Under the pieces are notes generated by a model, which was not told the origin of the DNA, did not search any database, and saw only the letters and a list, made by a program, of their open reading frames with translations. From NCBI RefSeq assembly GCF_907164915.1, contig NW_025919576.1, positions 62,001-126,000 of the forward strand: a DNA stretch of 64,000 nt, given 5' to 3'. Source of the stretch: Impatiens glandulifera. Its lineage: Eukaryota; Streptophyta; Magnoliopsida; Ericales; Balsaminaceae. The number at the start of each line of letters is the position of its first letter. Position 1 is the stretch's first letter. Both the position numbers and the translations under genes were made by a program. Below, one piece after another: positions 12,415 to 23,456 of this stretch.

Positions 12415-12480
12415 ATATATTTTTTTTAAAAAAGCAACCCAATTAACGATTAAAATGGATGAAATTGAATAAACGTTAAT
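12415..12480 (+). other. 3' flank of the 5S copy, grading into satellite
   Basis: The order TTTTTATATA, then ATGGATGAAATTGAATAAACG, weakly parallels the satellite order TTTTTATATAAGAC, then ATGAAAACGGATCGATTTGA. From about 12481 the sequence is satellite again. The parallel is suggestive only. Confidence 0.45.
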
Positions 12481-15400
12481 GTCACACTCACTTTTAATGT
12501 TTCTCCAAAAAAAACACAAAATAAAATCGTGATAACGAATGATTTAAGAAAAAACGTTAATTTCGTACTTTTTATTTGATTTTGTGTTTTTATATAATAC
12601 TAAATATTATTAAAACGGATCGATTTGAAGATTTTTTGTCGATTTGTACGAGAAAAACACAAAATAAACGCGTGAAAACGTATAATTTAAAAAAAACAGA
12701 TTTTGTGTTTTTATATAAGACAAAATACAAAATATCATGAAAACGGAATTTATATAAGACAAAATATTGGATTTTGTGTTTTTATATAAGACAAAATATA
12801 AAATATCATGAAAACGGATCTATTAAAAAAAACACACGTTAATTTCGATTATTTTAATTGATTTTTAATGTTTTTACAAAAAAATACAAAATAAACGTGT
12901 GAAAACGTACGATTTTAAAAAAACACGTTAATTTAGAACTTTTTAAATGATTTTTGATGTTTTTATGAAAAAAAAACACAAAATCAAAGCGTGAAGACGA
13001 ACGATCTAAGAAAAAACGTTAATTTCGTACTTTTTATTGGATTTTTGTGCTTTTATATAAGACAAAATACAAAATATCATGAAAACGGATTGATTTGAAA
13101 TTTTTTTATTGTTTTGTACAAGAAAAACACAAAATAAACGTGTGAAAACGTACGATTTTAAGAAAACACCTTAATTTCGAACTTTCTAATTGATTTTTGA
13201 TGTATTTACGAAATAAAACACAAAATAAAAGCATGAAAACGAACGATTTAAGAAAAAGCGTTAATTTCGTACTTTTTATTGGATTTTTGTGCTTTTATAT
13301 AAAACAAAATACAAAATATCATGAAAACGGATCGATTAAAAAAACACACGTTAATTTCTAATATTTTAATTGTTTTTTAATATTTTTATGAAAAAACACA
13401 AAATAAACGCGTGAAAATGAATGATTTAAAAAAAATACGTTAATTTCGAACTTTCTAATTGATTTTTGATGTCTTTACGAAAAAAAACACAAAATCAAAG
13501 CGTGAAGACGAACGATTTAAAAAGAACGTGAATTTCGTACTTTATATTGGATTTTTGTGCTTTTATATAAGACAAAATACAAAATATCATTAAAAAGGAT
13601 TGATTTAAAGATTTTTTGTCGTTTTGTACAAGAAAAACACAATATAAACGCGTGAAAATGTACGATTTTAAAAAAACACCTTAATTTCGAACTTTCTAAT
13701 TGAATTTTGATATATTTACAAAATAAAATACAAAATAAAATCGTGAAAACGAACGATTTAAGAAAAAACGTTAATTTCGTACTATCTATTGGATTTTGTG
13801 TTTTAATATAAGACAAAATATAAAATATTATGAAAACGGATCGATTAAAAAAAACACACATTAATTTCTAATATTATAATTGATTTTTGATGTATTTCCG
13901 AAATAAAACATAAAATAAAAGCATGAAAACAAACGATTTAAGAAAAAACGTTAATTTCGTACTATCTATTGGATTTTGTGTGTTTATATAAGACAAAATA
14001 CAAAATATCATGAAAACGGATCGATTAAAAAAAACACACATTAATTTCTAATATTATAATTGATTTTTAATGTTTTTACGAAAAAAACACAAAATAAACG
14101 CGTGAAAACGTACGATTTTAAAAAAACACGTTAATTTCGAACTTCCTAATTGATTTTTTATGTTTTTACGAAAAAAAACACAAAATCAAAGTGTGAAAAC
14201 GAACGATATAAGAAAAAACGTTAATTTCATCCTTTTTATTGGATTTTTGTGTGCTTTTAAATAATACAAAATACAAAATATCATTAAAAAGGATTGATTT
14301 AAAGATTTTTTGTCGTTTTGTAAAAGAAAAACACAAAATAAACGCGTGAAAATGTACGATTTTAAAAAACACCATAATTTCGAACATTCTAATTGAATTT
14401 TGATGTATTTACGAAATAAAACACAAAATAAAATCGTGAAAACGAACGATTTAAGAAAAAACATTAATTTCGTACTTTTTATTGGATTTTTGTGCTTTTA
14501 TATAAGACAAAATACAAAATATTATTAAAACGAATTAATTTGAAGATTTTTTTCGTTTTGTACAAGAAAAACACAAAATAAACGCGTAAAAATGTACGAT
14601 TTTAAAAAAACAACTTAATTTCGAAATCTCTAATTCATTTTTGATGTATTTACGAAATAAAACACAAAATAAAAGCATGAAAACGAACGATTTAAGAAAA
14701 AACGTTAATTTCGTACTATCTATTGGATTTTGTGTTTTTATATAAGACAAAATACAAAATATCATGAAAACGGATCGATTAAAAAAAACACACGTTAATT
14801 TCTAATATTATAATTGATTTTTAATGTTTTTACGAAAAAACACAAAATAAACGCGTGAAAACGTATGATTTTAAAAAAACACGTTAATTTCGAACTTTCT
14901 AATTGATTTTTGATGTTTTTACGAAAAAAACACAAAATCAAAGCGTGAAAACGAACGATTTAAGAAAAAACGTTAATTTCGTACATTTTATTGGATTTTT
15001 GTGTTTTTATATAAGACAAAATACAAATTATCATGAAAACGGATTGATTTGAAGATTTTTTGTCGTTTTGTACAAGAAAAACACAAAATAAACGCGTGAA
15101 AATGTACGATTTAAAAAAAATACCTTAATTTCAAATTTTCTAATTGAATTTTTATGTATTTACGAAATAAAACACAAAATAAAATCGTGAAAAGAAACGA
15201 TTTAAGAAAAAACGTTAATTTCTTACTTTGTATTGGATTTTGTGTTTTTATATAAGACAAAATAAAAAATATCATGAAAACGGATCGATTTGATGATTTT
15301 TTGTCGTTTTGTACGAGAAAAACACAAAATAAACGCGTGAAAACGTATGATTTAAAAAAACGGATTTTGTGTTTTTATGTAAGACAAAATACAAAATATC

Positions 15401-15944
15401 ATGAAAACCGAACTTATATAAGACAAAATATTGAATTTTGTGTTTTTATATAAGAAAAAATATAAAATATCATGAAAACGGATCGATTTGAAGATTTTTT
15501 TATCATTTTGTACGAGAAAAACACAAAATAAACGCGTGAAAATGTACGATTTTAAGAAAACACGTTAATTTTGAACATTCTAATTGATTTTTGATGTATT
15601 TACGAAATAAAACACAAACTTAAAGTATGAAAACGAACGATTTAAGAAAAAACGTTAATTTCGTACTCTTTTTTGGATTTTGTGTTTTTATATAAGACAA
15701 AATACAAAATATTATGAAAACAGATCGATTTGAAAAAATTTTGACGTTTTGTACGAGAAAAACACAAAATAAACGCGTGAAAATGTATAGTTAAAAAAAA
15801 ACAGATTTTGTGTTTTTATATAAGACAAAATACAAAATATCATGAAAACCGATTGATTTGAAGATTTTTTGTCGTTTTGTACAAGAAAAATACAAAATAA
15901 ACGCGTGATAACGTACAATTTTAAGAAAACACCTTAATTTCAAA
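12481..15944 (+). repeat. Satellite array between the 5S copy and element E2
   Basis: This is the same family and orientation as 2614-12165, but with the variant module GATCGATTAAAAAAAACACA then TTTCTAATATTTTAATTG, and with GTGCTTTTATATAAGACAAA variants that mark the right-hand array. It stops inside a module near 15944, where truncated gag sequence begins. No genes are visible. Confidence 0.93.
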
Positions 15945-16470
15945 CTCACCACCGTGGTCTTGATATCCCATGTGCTCGGCAGTGATCTTAAGGCTTTGAT
16001 GATTACTTCTCGGTTGTCGTACTTCTTTCCGAGTGTTTGAAGCTCGTTGACCACACTGGTGAACCGATTAATGAATTCTTTCATATTTTCCCCCGGTTTC
16101 ATCCCGATGTTTTCATATTTCTATGTAGCCACCAAGAATTTGTTCTCCTTTGTTCTTTCGTTTCCTTCATGGATCTGAATGATCGTTTCCTAGGCTTCCT
16201 TTGTATTATTGCAATCTGATATCTTGTTCAAGGTGTTATCATCTATAGCCTTATAGATGTGCCTCATGCAATGGTTGTCCAGGTTACTCCGTCTTCGATC
16301 TTCATTTGTCCATTCGCCTAACTCCTTGTTGATCTTGATTGGCCCCTCTTTCAGGACTCGCTCATCTCATCATCCAACGTGATCAGATGTAGATACATCT
16401 GTTTCTTCCAACTGCTAAACGCTTCACTGTTTAGCATTGGTGGCTTGTCGCTGTGGGTCATGCTTCCCAT
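15945..16470 (-). pseudogene. gag: Truncated copia-type gag (5' part)
   Basis: Reading leftward, gag starts at an ATG near 16470 (MGSMTHSDKPPMLNSEAFSS), just after the LTR and primer site. After DDEMSE near 16360 the frame shifts, and two in-frame TAG codons follow where related gag proteins have Trp. It then reads through MKPGENMKEFINRFTSVVNE, matching the E2 gag at 28822-30339, and stops at 15945, where satellite begins. Fusion with the satellite creates a chimeric open frame (15791-16102) with no biological meaning. This is a second gag start, separate from the main E2 gag, so it belongs to another copy or to a tandem/recombined element sharing the LTR at 16516. Confidence 0.85.
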
Positions 16471-16501
16471 CTTCTTCGGTTGCTTGAGTGCTAAAAACCT
16501 C

Positions 16502-16513
16502 GCTCTGATACCA
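16502..16513 (-). other. Primer binding site for initiator tRNA-Met
   Basis: On the minus strand, TGGTATCAGAGC follows two bases after the LTR end. This is the standard plant copia primer site complementary to the 3' end of initiator tRNA-Met. It shows that the adjacent LTR acted as a 5' LTR for the gag piece to its left. Confidence 0.9.
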
Positions 16514-16515
16514 CT

Positions 16516-17681
16516 TATTAGGATCGGGGACGCCCTTGGAGGACCGGGGTGATTCCGGTTTCTGAAAGGGTGACCGCTTACAACACACACAACACTTTGG
16601 TGATAGTCCGGTTAGAGACTATAACCTTTCTCAGCACTTCGCAAACTGTCACAGACTCTTGAACCGGGTTCAAGGGCGGAAATGTCTGTTTTAGTCTGAA
16701 ACAACGTATGCGACTTAGATTGATGAGATTAACAAGGAGTCGGTTTTAAAGATATGAGTGTACCGGTTTACGGAGTAAGATTGTTTTTGTTAGATTAAGT
16801 GAGTAAGAAGTAAATGAAGGAAATAACACGAGACAAGGTTTTTTATGGATGTTCGGAGCAAACTCTCCTACGTCACCCCTTCTTCTCAGGTTATGAGAAT
16901 GATCTCCACTAACTTTCAACGTTATAACAATTACAATGCCGGTCGAGCCCAACTCGCTACTCGCCGGTTACACCAATTCACTCTTGATGTAATACAGAAA
17001 CACACAAACAAAGCTTCCGGTTTATGACACACCGGTTTTGGATCGTTCGTAAGATTTCTTTATCTCTCTATGATTTTCATAACTTGCTCGTTTGTTATTT
17101 TCGCCATTAATGAGGTCGCTTCGTATTCCTTTTATAGTGAGGATGATCCCAACGGTCACATTCTTCTCTCACCGTGGGATTGGTTGATCCAGCATCACGC
17201 TGGTGCAGGGAGGTTGCTTGCACGTTTCACCTTCCTCAACACTTGGCAAACATGCAGACACTCCTCAGGTAAATATGACGTTGCTGGTTTGCAGATTCGG
17301 ACACGTGTCGGGCATGCACCTTCCGGTTGTCAACGTCGGATCAGTAAATCATCATTGCTTTCCTCGTATGCTTCTGATCGGATTTCGTCATAATACGTCA
17401 TCTCTGCAATTTGTAGTTTCCGGTTTGTTTCTTACACAGTATAGTCCGGCTGGAATGTAAAACTTGTTTTTGCTAGCCGGTCTCTTGGAAGAGTTAAAAC
17501 TAGTTCCTCTGATCTTGACCATATCACTTGGAACTGGATTTCTTTGAAGTGTTCAACAGCCGGTTTATGAGGCTCCAGCCGGTTTATACAATTCGATCTG
17601 TTCCTGCACATAAAAGTTAATAATTGTTTAGTTTTTTTTTGGCCGTTCCTAAAATTAACTTTACTTAATTTTTTTTTATCA
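16516..17681 (-). repeat. LTR shared between E2 (3' side) and the truncated gag copy (5' side)
   Basis: On the minus strand it begins TGATAAAAAAAAATTAAG at 17681 and ends GATCCTAATA at 16516, where the terminal CA has become TA. It is homologous to the LTR at 1402-2613. It lacks about 33 bp present in the E1 LTR and in the U3 piece at 30340-30747 (the TCTTTTATCCCTTCAAGACA segment). It follows the E2 polypurine tracts, so it is the 3' LTR of E2. It also precedes a primer site and gag, so it is the 5' LTR of a second unit. Confidence 0.85.
17130..17136 (-). promoter_or_regulatory. TATA box of the E2 LTR
   Basis: TATAAAA on the minus strand, followed by GGAATACG, matches the conserved TATAAAAGGA context of the E1 and solo LTRs. 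Confidence 0.75.
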
Positions 17682-17871
17682 ATTTCTCCTTTTTTGATTA
17701 TTTAGAATAAATATTCAAAACTTGTAATGTATGGCCGGTTTGAAAATTAACTTACTTAATTTTTCTTATCAATTTCTCCCCTTTTGATTATTTAGAATAA
17801 ATATTCAAAACTTGTAATGTATGGCCGATTTGAAAAATCTGTTTAACAATTTCTCCCTATTTGATGTTTTT
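17682..17871 (-). repeat. Repeated polypurine-tract/U3 junctions of E2
   Basis: Minus-strand purine runs AAAAAAGGAGAAAT, AAAAGGGGAGAAAT and ATAGGGAGAAAT recur about every 90 bp, two of them followed by TGATAA (LTR-type starts at 17681 and 17771). The third has TGTTAAAC in its place. This mirrors 1161-1430 in E1, so the duplication is a family feature. Confidence 0.8.
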
Positions 17872-18009
17872 CTGTTTAAGAAAAATTTCAAAACATGTAT
17901 TGATTTTTTTCAAAGGATATGTAGAAATTAATAACTTCAAAATATGATAAAACGACTGAGTTCTGAAACCAAATCAAACATAAATTGTTCTTAAGGAAAG
18001 GAAAGGAAA

Positions 18010-20936
18010 CTAAGGTTTGGATGGTCCCCCCTTTTCAATTTCTTTTTCCTTTCGCCTTCTTTCTTCCTCTTCCCTTGCCTTCCATTCCATGTCTCTTCTT
18101 TCAGCGTCAATTTGCCATCCGACAAATACACTTGATATGTCGGGAGTTCGTTTGCCGAAACCAAAACCGGCACAGACTGGTTTTGGTGGTCGAGATGTTT
18201 GAGCAATAATCGGTCTGAAGCTTGGGGTTGCGGTTGAGATTTCGACTGCTTTCTTTTTGCGCCGGTTGAGTTCTTCGATGTCCTCTTCTTCTTCATCAAG
18301 AGGTTCTTCGTTTACCGGTTCGATCACTCTTTGACTGTTTCGTTCTGCCCGCTTCATCACCTCTGAAACCGCTTTCCTCTTGTTCTTATTTCTCGTCTTC
18401 ATAGCGTGCGAGGGTTGAGCCGGTATGGGTTCTTGGAGAGCTGCTTGTTCTTCTTCTTCGCATTGCTTGGAAAGCGCATGATCTTTTTCTTCAAGTTCCT
18501 TCCTTAACCGTTCCCTCTCCCTTTCTTCGTCTTGCAGTTTCTTTGCGGTTTCGGCATCAGAATTGATTTGCTCTTGAGTTTTGCTCACTTGAAGTTTGGA
18601 CAACTCCCCAATCTGAACAGCCATAGCCTGCACCATATCTACCAGAGGAGCGGTTGCGGTTTGGATGGATTCTGCGATCAATGATTTGACTGAAGTTTGC
18701 ACGGCTTCATCTATCATCGACCTGATCGATGTTTGAGCGGTGTTGGCCATTTCGGTTTGAACAGATCCCCGGATAGTGTTTGTTAGATTGGTTTCAATGG
18801 ATGCAATCTTCTCATCGGTTGCAATGCAGTAGTTCCCAAGGCAAGAAGTAAGTGTATCGATCACCACTTGCTTTACCTACTCAAGTTCCGGAGCCTTATT
18901 ATTTTGAGGAGGATCACTTCCCCGGTTTTCTGTTGTCATGGAGGTCTCCCCGGCACCAAAGAAAGGCTTGCTTTGATATAGATCGGCATGAGTTAAGTGA
19001 TGTCTGCAATCGTTCCTCCATTTTGCGTCGAGCCGGTCAACACTTTTAATGAGCTTTTCCCGCACTAGGTGAAACCGTTCAAACATTCTCGATTCAATAG
19101 GAGTTAAAGCTGCTCCTTCTACTTCCCTTAATGCGTCTTCTACTACTTGTAACCGGGCGTATTCGTGAATCACCGCGGTTTTGCTGAATGTGGCTTGGAT
19201 AACATTGGTATTTACCAACTTGAGAGTCAATTCTTCTAATTCTAAGAGTTTCTCCCAGTGTTTGTTACCGCTCATCTCCGGGATCATATCTGACAACTTT
19301 GTCTCACAACGGAGCTTTACCCATAAGTGGTATGGTGATATCAACTCACTGGCATCTTTGTCTATATCCCTAAGGAGCCCCTCAAACATCTCCTCCTCTT
19401 CTTCTACGGAAATGACGACCTCGGCCTCGGTTATGATCTCAGATTGGGAGCCAGTTTGCAGAACACATTTTCCCTTTACCGCCGAATCTTCGAATAAAAC
19501 CTCTTTGCCCTTGTTAACCTGAACTGGCCCTTCAGGTATGATTGTTGAGTCTGCTGGCCCATCTTGAGCCGATTGGATCGTTGTACCGATTGGAACAGAC
19601 TTGTTCCCCGCTGAACCAGATGGTTCTTTTTCTTCAGTATTTCCCTCCTGAGTCGGAGGGTTGATGTTCACAGCTTTGGCCTTTTCTTCGACCGAATGAA
19701 TTTCACTTTGACCGGGTATCTCAACCTGATCAGCTGGCTTAAGACGACTTGACACATCGTCTTCGGTTTCCTTAGCAATGTTTTGGACTACGTCCACAAT
19801 GACTTCTGAGGTATTTAAACCTACATCGGTCATTATCTCGTCGATGTTTTTGTTGGGGGACTTGGAGTGTTCAGAGTGAGTACTAACCTCTGCTACCTCC
19901 TTTGATGATGACTCGGTTTCTTGGCTCCCCGAGGGTTCGGCTTGCCTTGGTGATGGAGAGTCAACACATATGGGACGAACAGTGTTGATGGGAATAGGTT
20001 GGAAGACGTCCCCGGTTCTCTTCGACGAATTGTCCGAGGAAAGAGTTTTCTCGGAGTCAGCCGGCTTGTTGGAGCTCTTCTTTGCGGAAGACTTCTTCCT
20101 CCCCTTATTCTTCTGGGAGGCTTCGGCTTGAACCGCCTTCCCCTTCAGTTTTTCTTGTTTCGAGCCTTCTTCATCCGGAACGGAAGAACTGGTTCCCTTT
20201 GAAGACTTCGTTCTGGATGACTTCGGTTTAACCGCTTTGGCAGTCTTCTTACTCATTTGCTCTGTGTTGAGAATGTTATTGGGTGGAAGCGGTTCACCTT
20301 CACCAAGTTCCACATTAAGGAACTTAAGAATTTTGACGATTTGCATTGCGAAGGCCTGAACTCGGCCATCCTTCTGTATCACCATCTAACAGAACTGTTC
20401 GAAGATAACAGCTCCCCAATCTATCTTGTCACTGCGGACAATAGCCATCATCATTTTCAGCTTAAGTTTAGTCAGGTTATCGAAGTTACCTCATCTACCC
20501 TGAATCCAACGAGAGATGATGTTCAGTTACCACTTGAACTCCGGTTTCAGTTTGTTCTTCCGACTTGAGTGAATCACCAGATCCTGATCGTCAGCCGATA
20601 TCACTAACCGGACTGCATTAGATTCTCATTGGTCAGGTTAGTCTTGAAGTCCAAACCGGTGTTCGTCAAACCGAGTGCTTCAGAGAACAGCTCCTCCGTG
20701 ATGTTTACCTCTTTTCCATTGACGGTGGCGGAGACTTTCCTCTTTGTTAAAGTCGTCGTCGCCAGAAACTCCATAACTGCCGTCGGGTGAACGACGAACG
20801 AACCAGACAAGAACGCCTCCAATCCCGAATCTCTTAGAGATTGAAGCACAGCCTTGTTTTCCTCCCCGGCGTGTTCGTCGATGTCGTTGAAATCGACCTG
20901 CAACATCCATTGAAAAGGTGCTTTATCTAGAGCCAT
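18010..20936 (-). pseudogene. Accessory ORF A, long form, broken
   Basis: The likely start is the ATG at 20936 (MALDKAPFQWMLQ), 118 bp downstream of a TATA box. The N-terminal part has the shared accessory domain (SGLEAFLSGSF, then VNGKEVNITEELFSEALGL). A stop near 20604, a frameshift between 20386 and 20603, and an in-frame TAG at 20386-20388 break it. The frame then runs open to a TAG at 18874-18876, where E1 has a Gln codon (CAG to TAG), and continues to 18010. The central part is Lys/Ser-rich and then acidic, probably disordered. A helical region follows, then a coiled-coil-like stretch, a TRNKNKRK basic motif, and the GGPSKP end shared with E1. No membrane segment is visible. Unbroken it would be near 970 residues. 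Function unknown. Confidence 0.8.
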
Positions 20937-21053
20937 GTTGAACTTGTGAAAGAAAAAGATGAAGAACAACGATGAACGGAAGTTAGAGAGCCTTTGAAGA
21001 TTTGAGAATTTTTAGAGAGAGAAAGTTTGTGTTGAGAATGAACTGATCTGAAC

Positions 21054-21060
21054 TTATATA
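21054..21060 (-). promoter_or_regulatory. TATA box of accessory ORF A
   Basis: The minus strand reads TATATAAG about 118 bp before the ATG at 20936. The leader between them is rich in CT/AG runs, as in plant 5' leaders. No LTR is nearby, so this is an internal promoter candidate. Confidence 0.55.
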
Positions 21061-21438
21061 GGAGGAAGTTTCGAACGGTTAGAAGACGAACCGTCACTTG
21101 ATTATATTTTGGCGCCAACTTTCCCTCCAAAAGTTACTGCAGTAACTTTCGGCGGTAAATGCGGAGAAAACAATGGGCGGTAAATTTTGTGCTGTAAAAC
21201 CGTGGGTGGTAAGTTTTTCAAACTTTTAGTTTTTGTTTGAGATTTTGATTTACCGGAAGCTTTGTTAACCGGAAGTTTCGTTTAACATGAAGTCTTATGT
21301 TTATTGATTTCAAAACCGGAAAGAATGATATTGAATAACCGGAGACTTAGAGAATTTTATAAATAAGTCCGAAAGAGTAGTTAAGCGGTTTTTGGTCGTA
21401 CAACAAAATGACCAAAAACCGGAGGAAAAACAAATAAC
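21061..21438 (-). other. Spacer between ORF B stop and ORF A promoter
   Basis: No coding potential is visible. It has AACCGG-type motifs, GCGGTAAA repeats near 21150-21210 and AT-rich stretches. It presumably holds the ORF B 3' end and upstream promoter elements for ORF A. Confidence 0.4.
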
Positions 21439-22200
21439 TTAGTCTAGATCGACCAAGTCCCCTTCCACCATTCTGTCAAGCCACGTAGACACGGTGATTT
21501 CGGGTTTTCGTTCCTCAATCCTTGATATCCATCTATTTAGCATGGATAGAGTCATAGTGTTGGCCGGTCCGACAGGAACACCGGGCCCAAGGTTGCGGCG
21601 TTGAGCCTCCAAAAATCGAGAGATTTGTGGAGCGAAACCGACCCTTCCTCTTGAAGTGGTTATAAACTGCTTCAAGTTGTTGAATAGATAGGAGGACCAG
21701 TTGATTGCCGATTTGCGGATGATGGCTATCATGATGTCGAATGCCTCCCGGTTGTAGTTTTGGTTTGGCATTCGGCCCATGATAGACCGCTGAACCAAAT
21801 CATGAGAGACTTGGTAGTGAGGGGCGAGTTTTTCCTTCTTTCCATGATCTTCGACCGGTTCGATGGAAGAGGAGAAGATAAAGCCGAAGTTTTTCTTAGC
21901 CGGAAAGAATGGCGTTGGGAAGTCAGAGAACCCTTCGGTTGGAAGGTTGAAGAAAGCAGCAAAATGTTCTTCGGTAATCCAAACAAATCTTCCGTCAATG
22001 ATGGTCCTCATACTACCATCATCGAGAATGTGCCCATTGTTGAAGAACTCGCACACTTCCTCTACAAGGATGGTGTTTGAGCCTTCAAGGAAGTTTTGAA
22101 GTCCCGATTCTATGATCGGTTGGAAGATGGTATCGTGAAACCGGCCATCTTTGATTTCTTCGAAGTTGACAATGATTTTGTTTCTTAGTTCAGCAGACAT
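21439..22200 (-). CDS. Accessory ORF B, intact, unknown function
   Basis: An uninterrupted 253-codon frame runs from the ATG at 22200 (MSAELRNKIIVNFEEIKDG) to a TAA at 21439-21441. Residues about 25-90 form the shared accessory domain (SGLQNFLEGSN, EEVCEFFNNG, IDGRFVWITEEHFAAFFNLP). Residues about 145-195 carry a second conserved block (FDIMIAIIRKSAINWSSYLF, then GFAPQISRFLE). Both blocks recur in ORFs A and C. The pattern recalls the putative plant transposon protein family seen in many plant genomes; this is from memory, without a search. No transmembrane segment, zinc knuckle or catalytic motif is visible. It lies behind its own TATA box (22309-22315), between ORFs C and A. Being open next to decayed neighbours, it could be constrained or simply lucky. 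Confidence 0.75.
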   Translation of the reverse strand: MSAELRNKIIVNFEEIKDGRFHDTIFQPIIESGLQNFLEGSNTILVEEVCEFFNNGHILDDGSMRTIIDGRFVWITEEHFAAFFNLPTEGFSDFPTPFFPAKKNFGFIFSSSIEPVEDHGKKEKLAPHYQVSHDLVQRSIMGRMPNQNYNREAFDIMIAIIRKSAINWSSYLFNNLKQFITTSRGRVGFAPQISRFLEAQRRNLGPGVPVGPANTMTLSMLNRWISRIEERKPEITVSTWLDRMVEGDLVDLD

Positions 22201-22308
22201 TTTTGAAGAAGAATGAGAATGAGAATCGAAAGGAGTTCTTTTGAACTTTCAAGCTTTAGAGAGAAGAGAGTGAAGGAGGCGTGTTTGAAGATGCATGATT
22301 GAGCCCCT

Positions 22309-22315
22309 TTTTATA
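22309..22315 (-). promoter_or_regulatory. TATA box of accessory ORF B
   Basis: The minus strand reads CTATAAAAAGGGG, about 110 bp before the ORF B start, with a CT-rich leader (CTCTCTTCTCTCTAAAGC). This is a good plant Pol II core promoter arrangement. Confidence 0.65.
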
Positions 22316-22639
22316 GCTTGAGCGGTTGGATGCATTAAATGAGGATATTTTAAAAAATCAAACCGTTTATGTCTGGTCATAAATGTTTTGTAAATTTTCA
22401 AAAGGATAAAGGCATGTCTTGTCAAATCGGATCAGGCATGCTTCTTGAAAACGAATATTTCTGTTTCCAAGAGTGATTTGATTTGGTTTGATACGACGCA
22501 TTTAATGTTGGTCATTTACTTTAGGATTTTTAACTTTTGACTAAAGTGGAAAGAAATGATCTTCATTAATTCAAGGTACCAAACCGGTTAGTACAACAAA
22601 ATTACCAGTTTGGGAAAGGACACAAGGATGAGAGATGAT
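22316..22639 (-). other. Spacer between ORF C and ORF B promoter
   Basis: An AT-rich non-coding stretch with GCATTAAATGAGG-type sequence near the promoter and repeated GGCATG motifs. No RNA gene or repeat is recognised. Confidence 0.35.
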
Positions 22640-23378
22640 TTAAACGTTAGATGACCCAGCCGCTTGATTCCTCTTTGCCTTAGCTGCTTCCCATCGGTCG
22701 ATCAGCTCTTGGACTCTCTCCTTAGTGAGCACATACTTTGGATGGAGAGTGACGAAGGGTCCGGAGTGGATATCCAAGCTAGCACAAAAATCGCTTAGCT
22801 GAGGAGCGTAGCCGGTTTTGTTTGAAAGAAGCATCTTCTTCAGGTTGCTGAAGATGATCCAGGACCAATTTACCGGTGTCCCAACCGTAACGGCGATCAT
22901 CATCTCGAAAAGCCTTTGGGTGTAGTAATAGCCTTTCTCTCTGCCCAAAACGGACTTTCCCAGAATCTCACAAAGAAGCTGGTACTTGTGAGAGAGTTGC
23001 CTTTTTGCACCCCCAGGGTCTAACCGGGATGTCAGAGTTGGAGAACCGATGACACATTTCTTCCATGGTCACCGGAGAGTAGGTTAAGTCGGTTACCCCT
23101 TCAGTGGGTAGACCGCAATATTCAGCGAAATCCGTCTCGCTGAATAAAAATGACTGGCCGTAAACTTGTGCAACGATTATGTCTCGATGCACCTCTTTTG
23201 CGGTCTGAAAGAATTCTTTGACTACTAGGTAGTCGAGAATGAATCTGTTTTCGAGAAATCCTCTTAGCCCGCTTCTTTCAACGGCTAAGAACATTTCTTT
23301 GACATCATGATCTTCGTATTAGTAGATCGAGTTGAAATCAGCCAATAGAATTTTCTTTGCTAGTGAGTGGGAGTTCAT
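22640..23378 (-). pseudogene. Accessory ORF C, broken
   Basis: The likely start is the ATG at 23378 (MNSHSLAKKILLADFNSIY), followed by an in-frame TAA about 20 codons in. The shared domain follows (SGLRGFLENRF, VVKEFFQTAK, YGQSFLFSETDFAEYCGLP). A frameshift near a G-run and A-run (about 23010-23025) ends that frame at 22968. The other frame continues with the second conserved block (FEMMIAVTVGTPVNWSWIIF, then GYAPQLSDFCASL) to a stop at 22640. It aligns with ORF B along its whole length, so B and C are duplicates, though clearly diverged. Confidence 0.8.
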
Positions 23379-23456
23379 GTTCTTGAGATAGTTTAAGCTC
23401 AAGACAGTTTTTGTGAATAGTGAATTTTGTGAAGATTTGTGAGGATTTGAGGGTGG

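Noticed and set aside
2614..15944. CRISPR-like array of regular repeats
   Set aside because: Units are contiguous diverged satellite monomers without unique spacers, in a plant genome.
15791..16102. 103-codon frame joining gag to satellite sequence
   Set aside because: It is a chance read-through from truncated gag into the satellite; the second half is the usual satellite translation.
17985..18209. Plus-strand open frames opposite accessory ORF A
   Set aside because: They lie antisense to a recognised coding region and have no independent support.
20257..20568. Plus-strand open frame across the broken part of ORF A
   Set aside because: It is antisense to the conserved second block of the accessory domain, which reads on the minus strand.
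18010..23378. Accessory ORFs as retroviral-type envelope genes
   Set aside because: The position fits env-like genes of plant elements, but no signal peptide, transmembrane segment or fusion-like hydrophobic stretch is visible.
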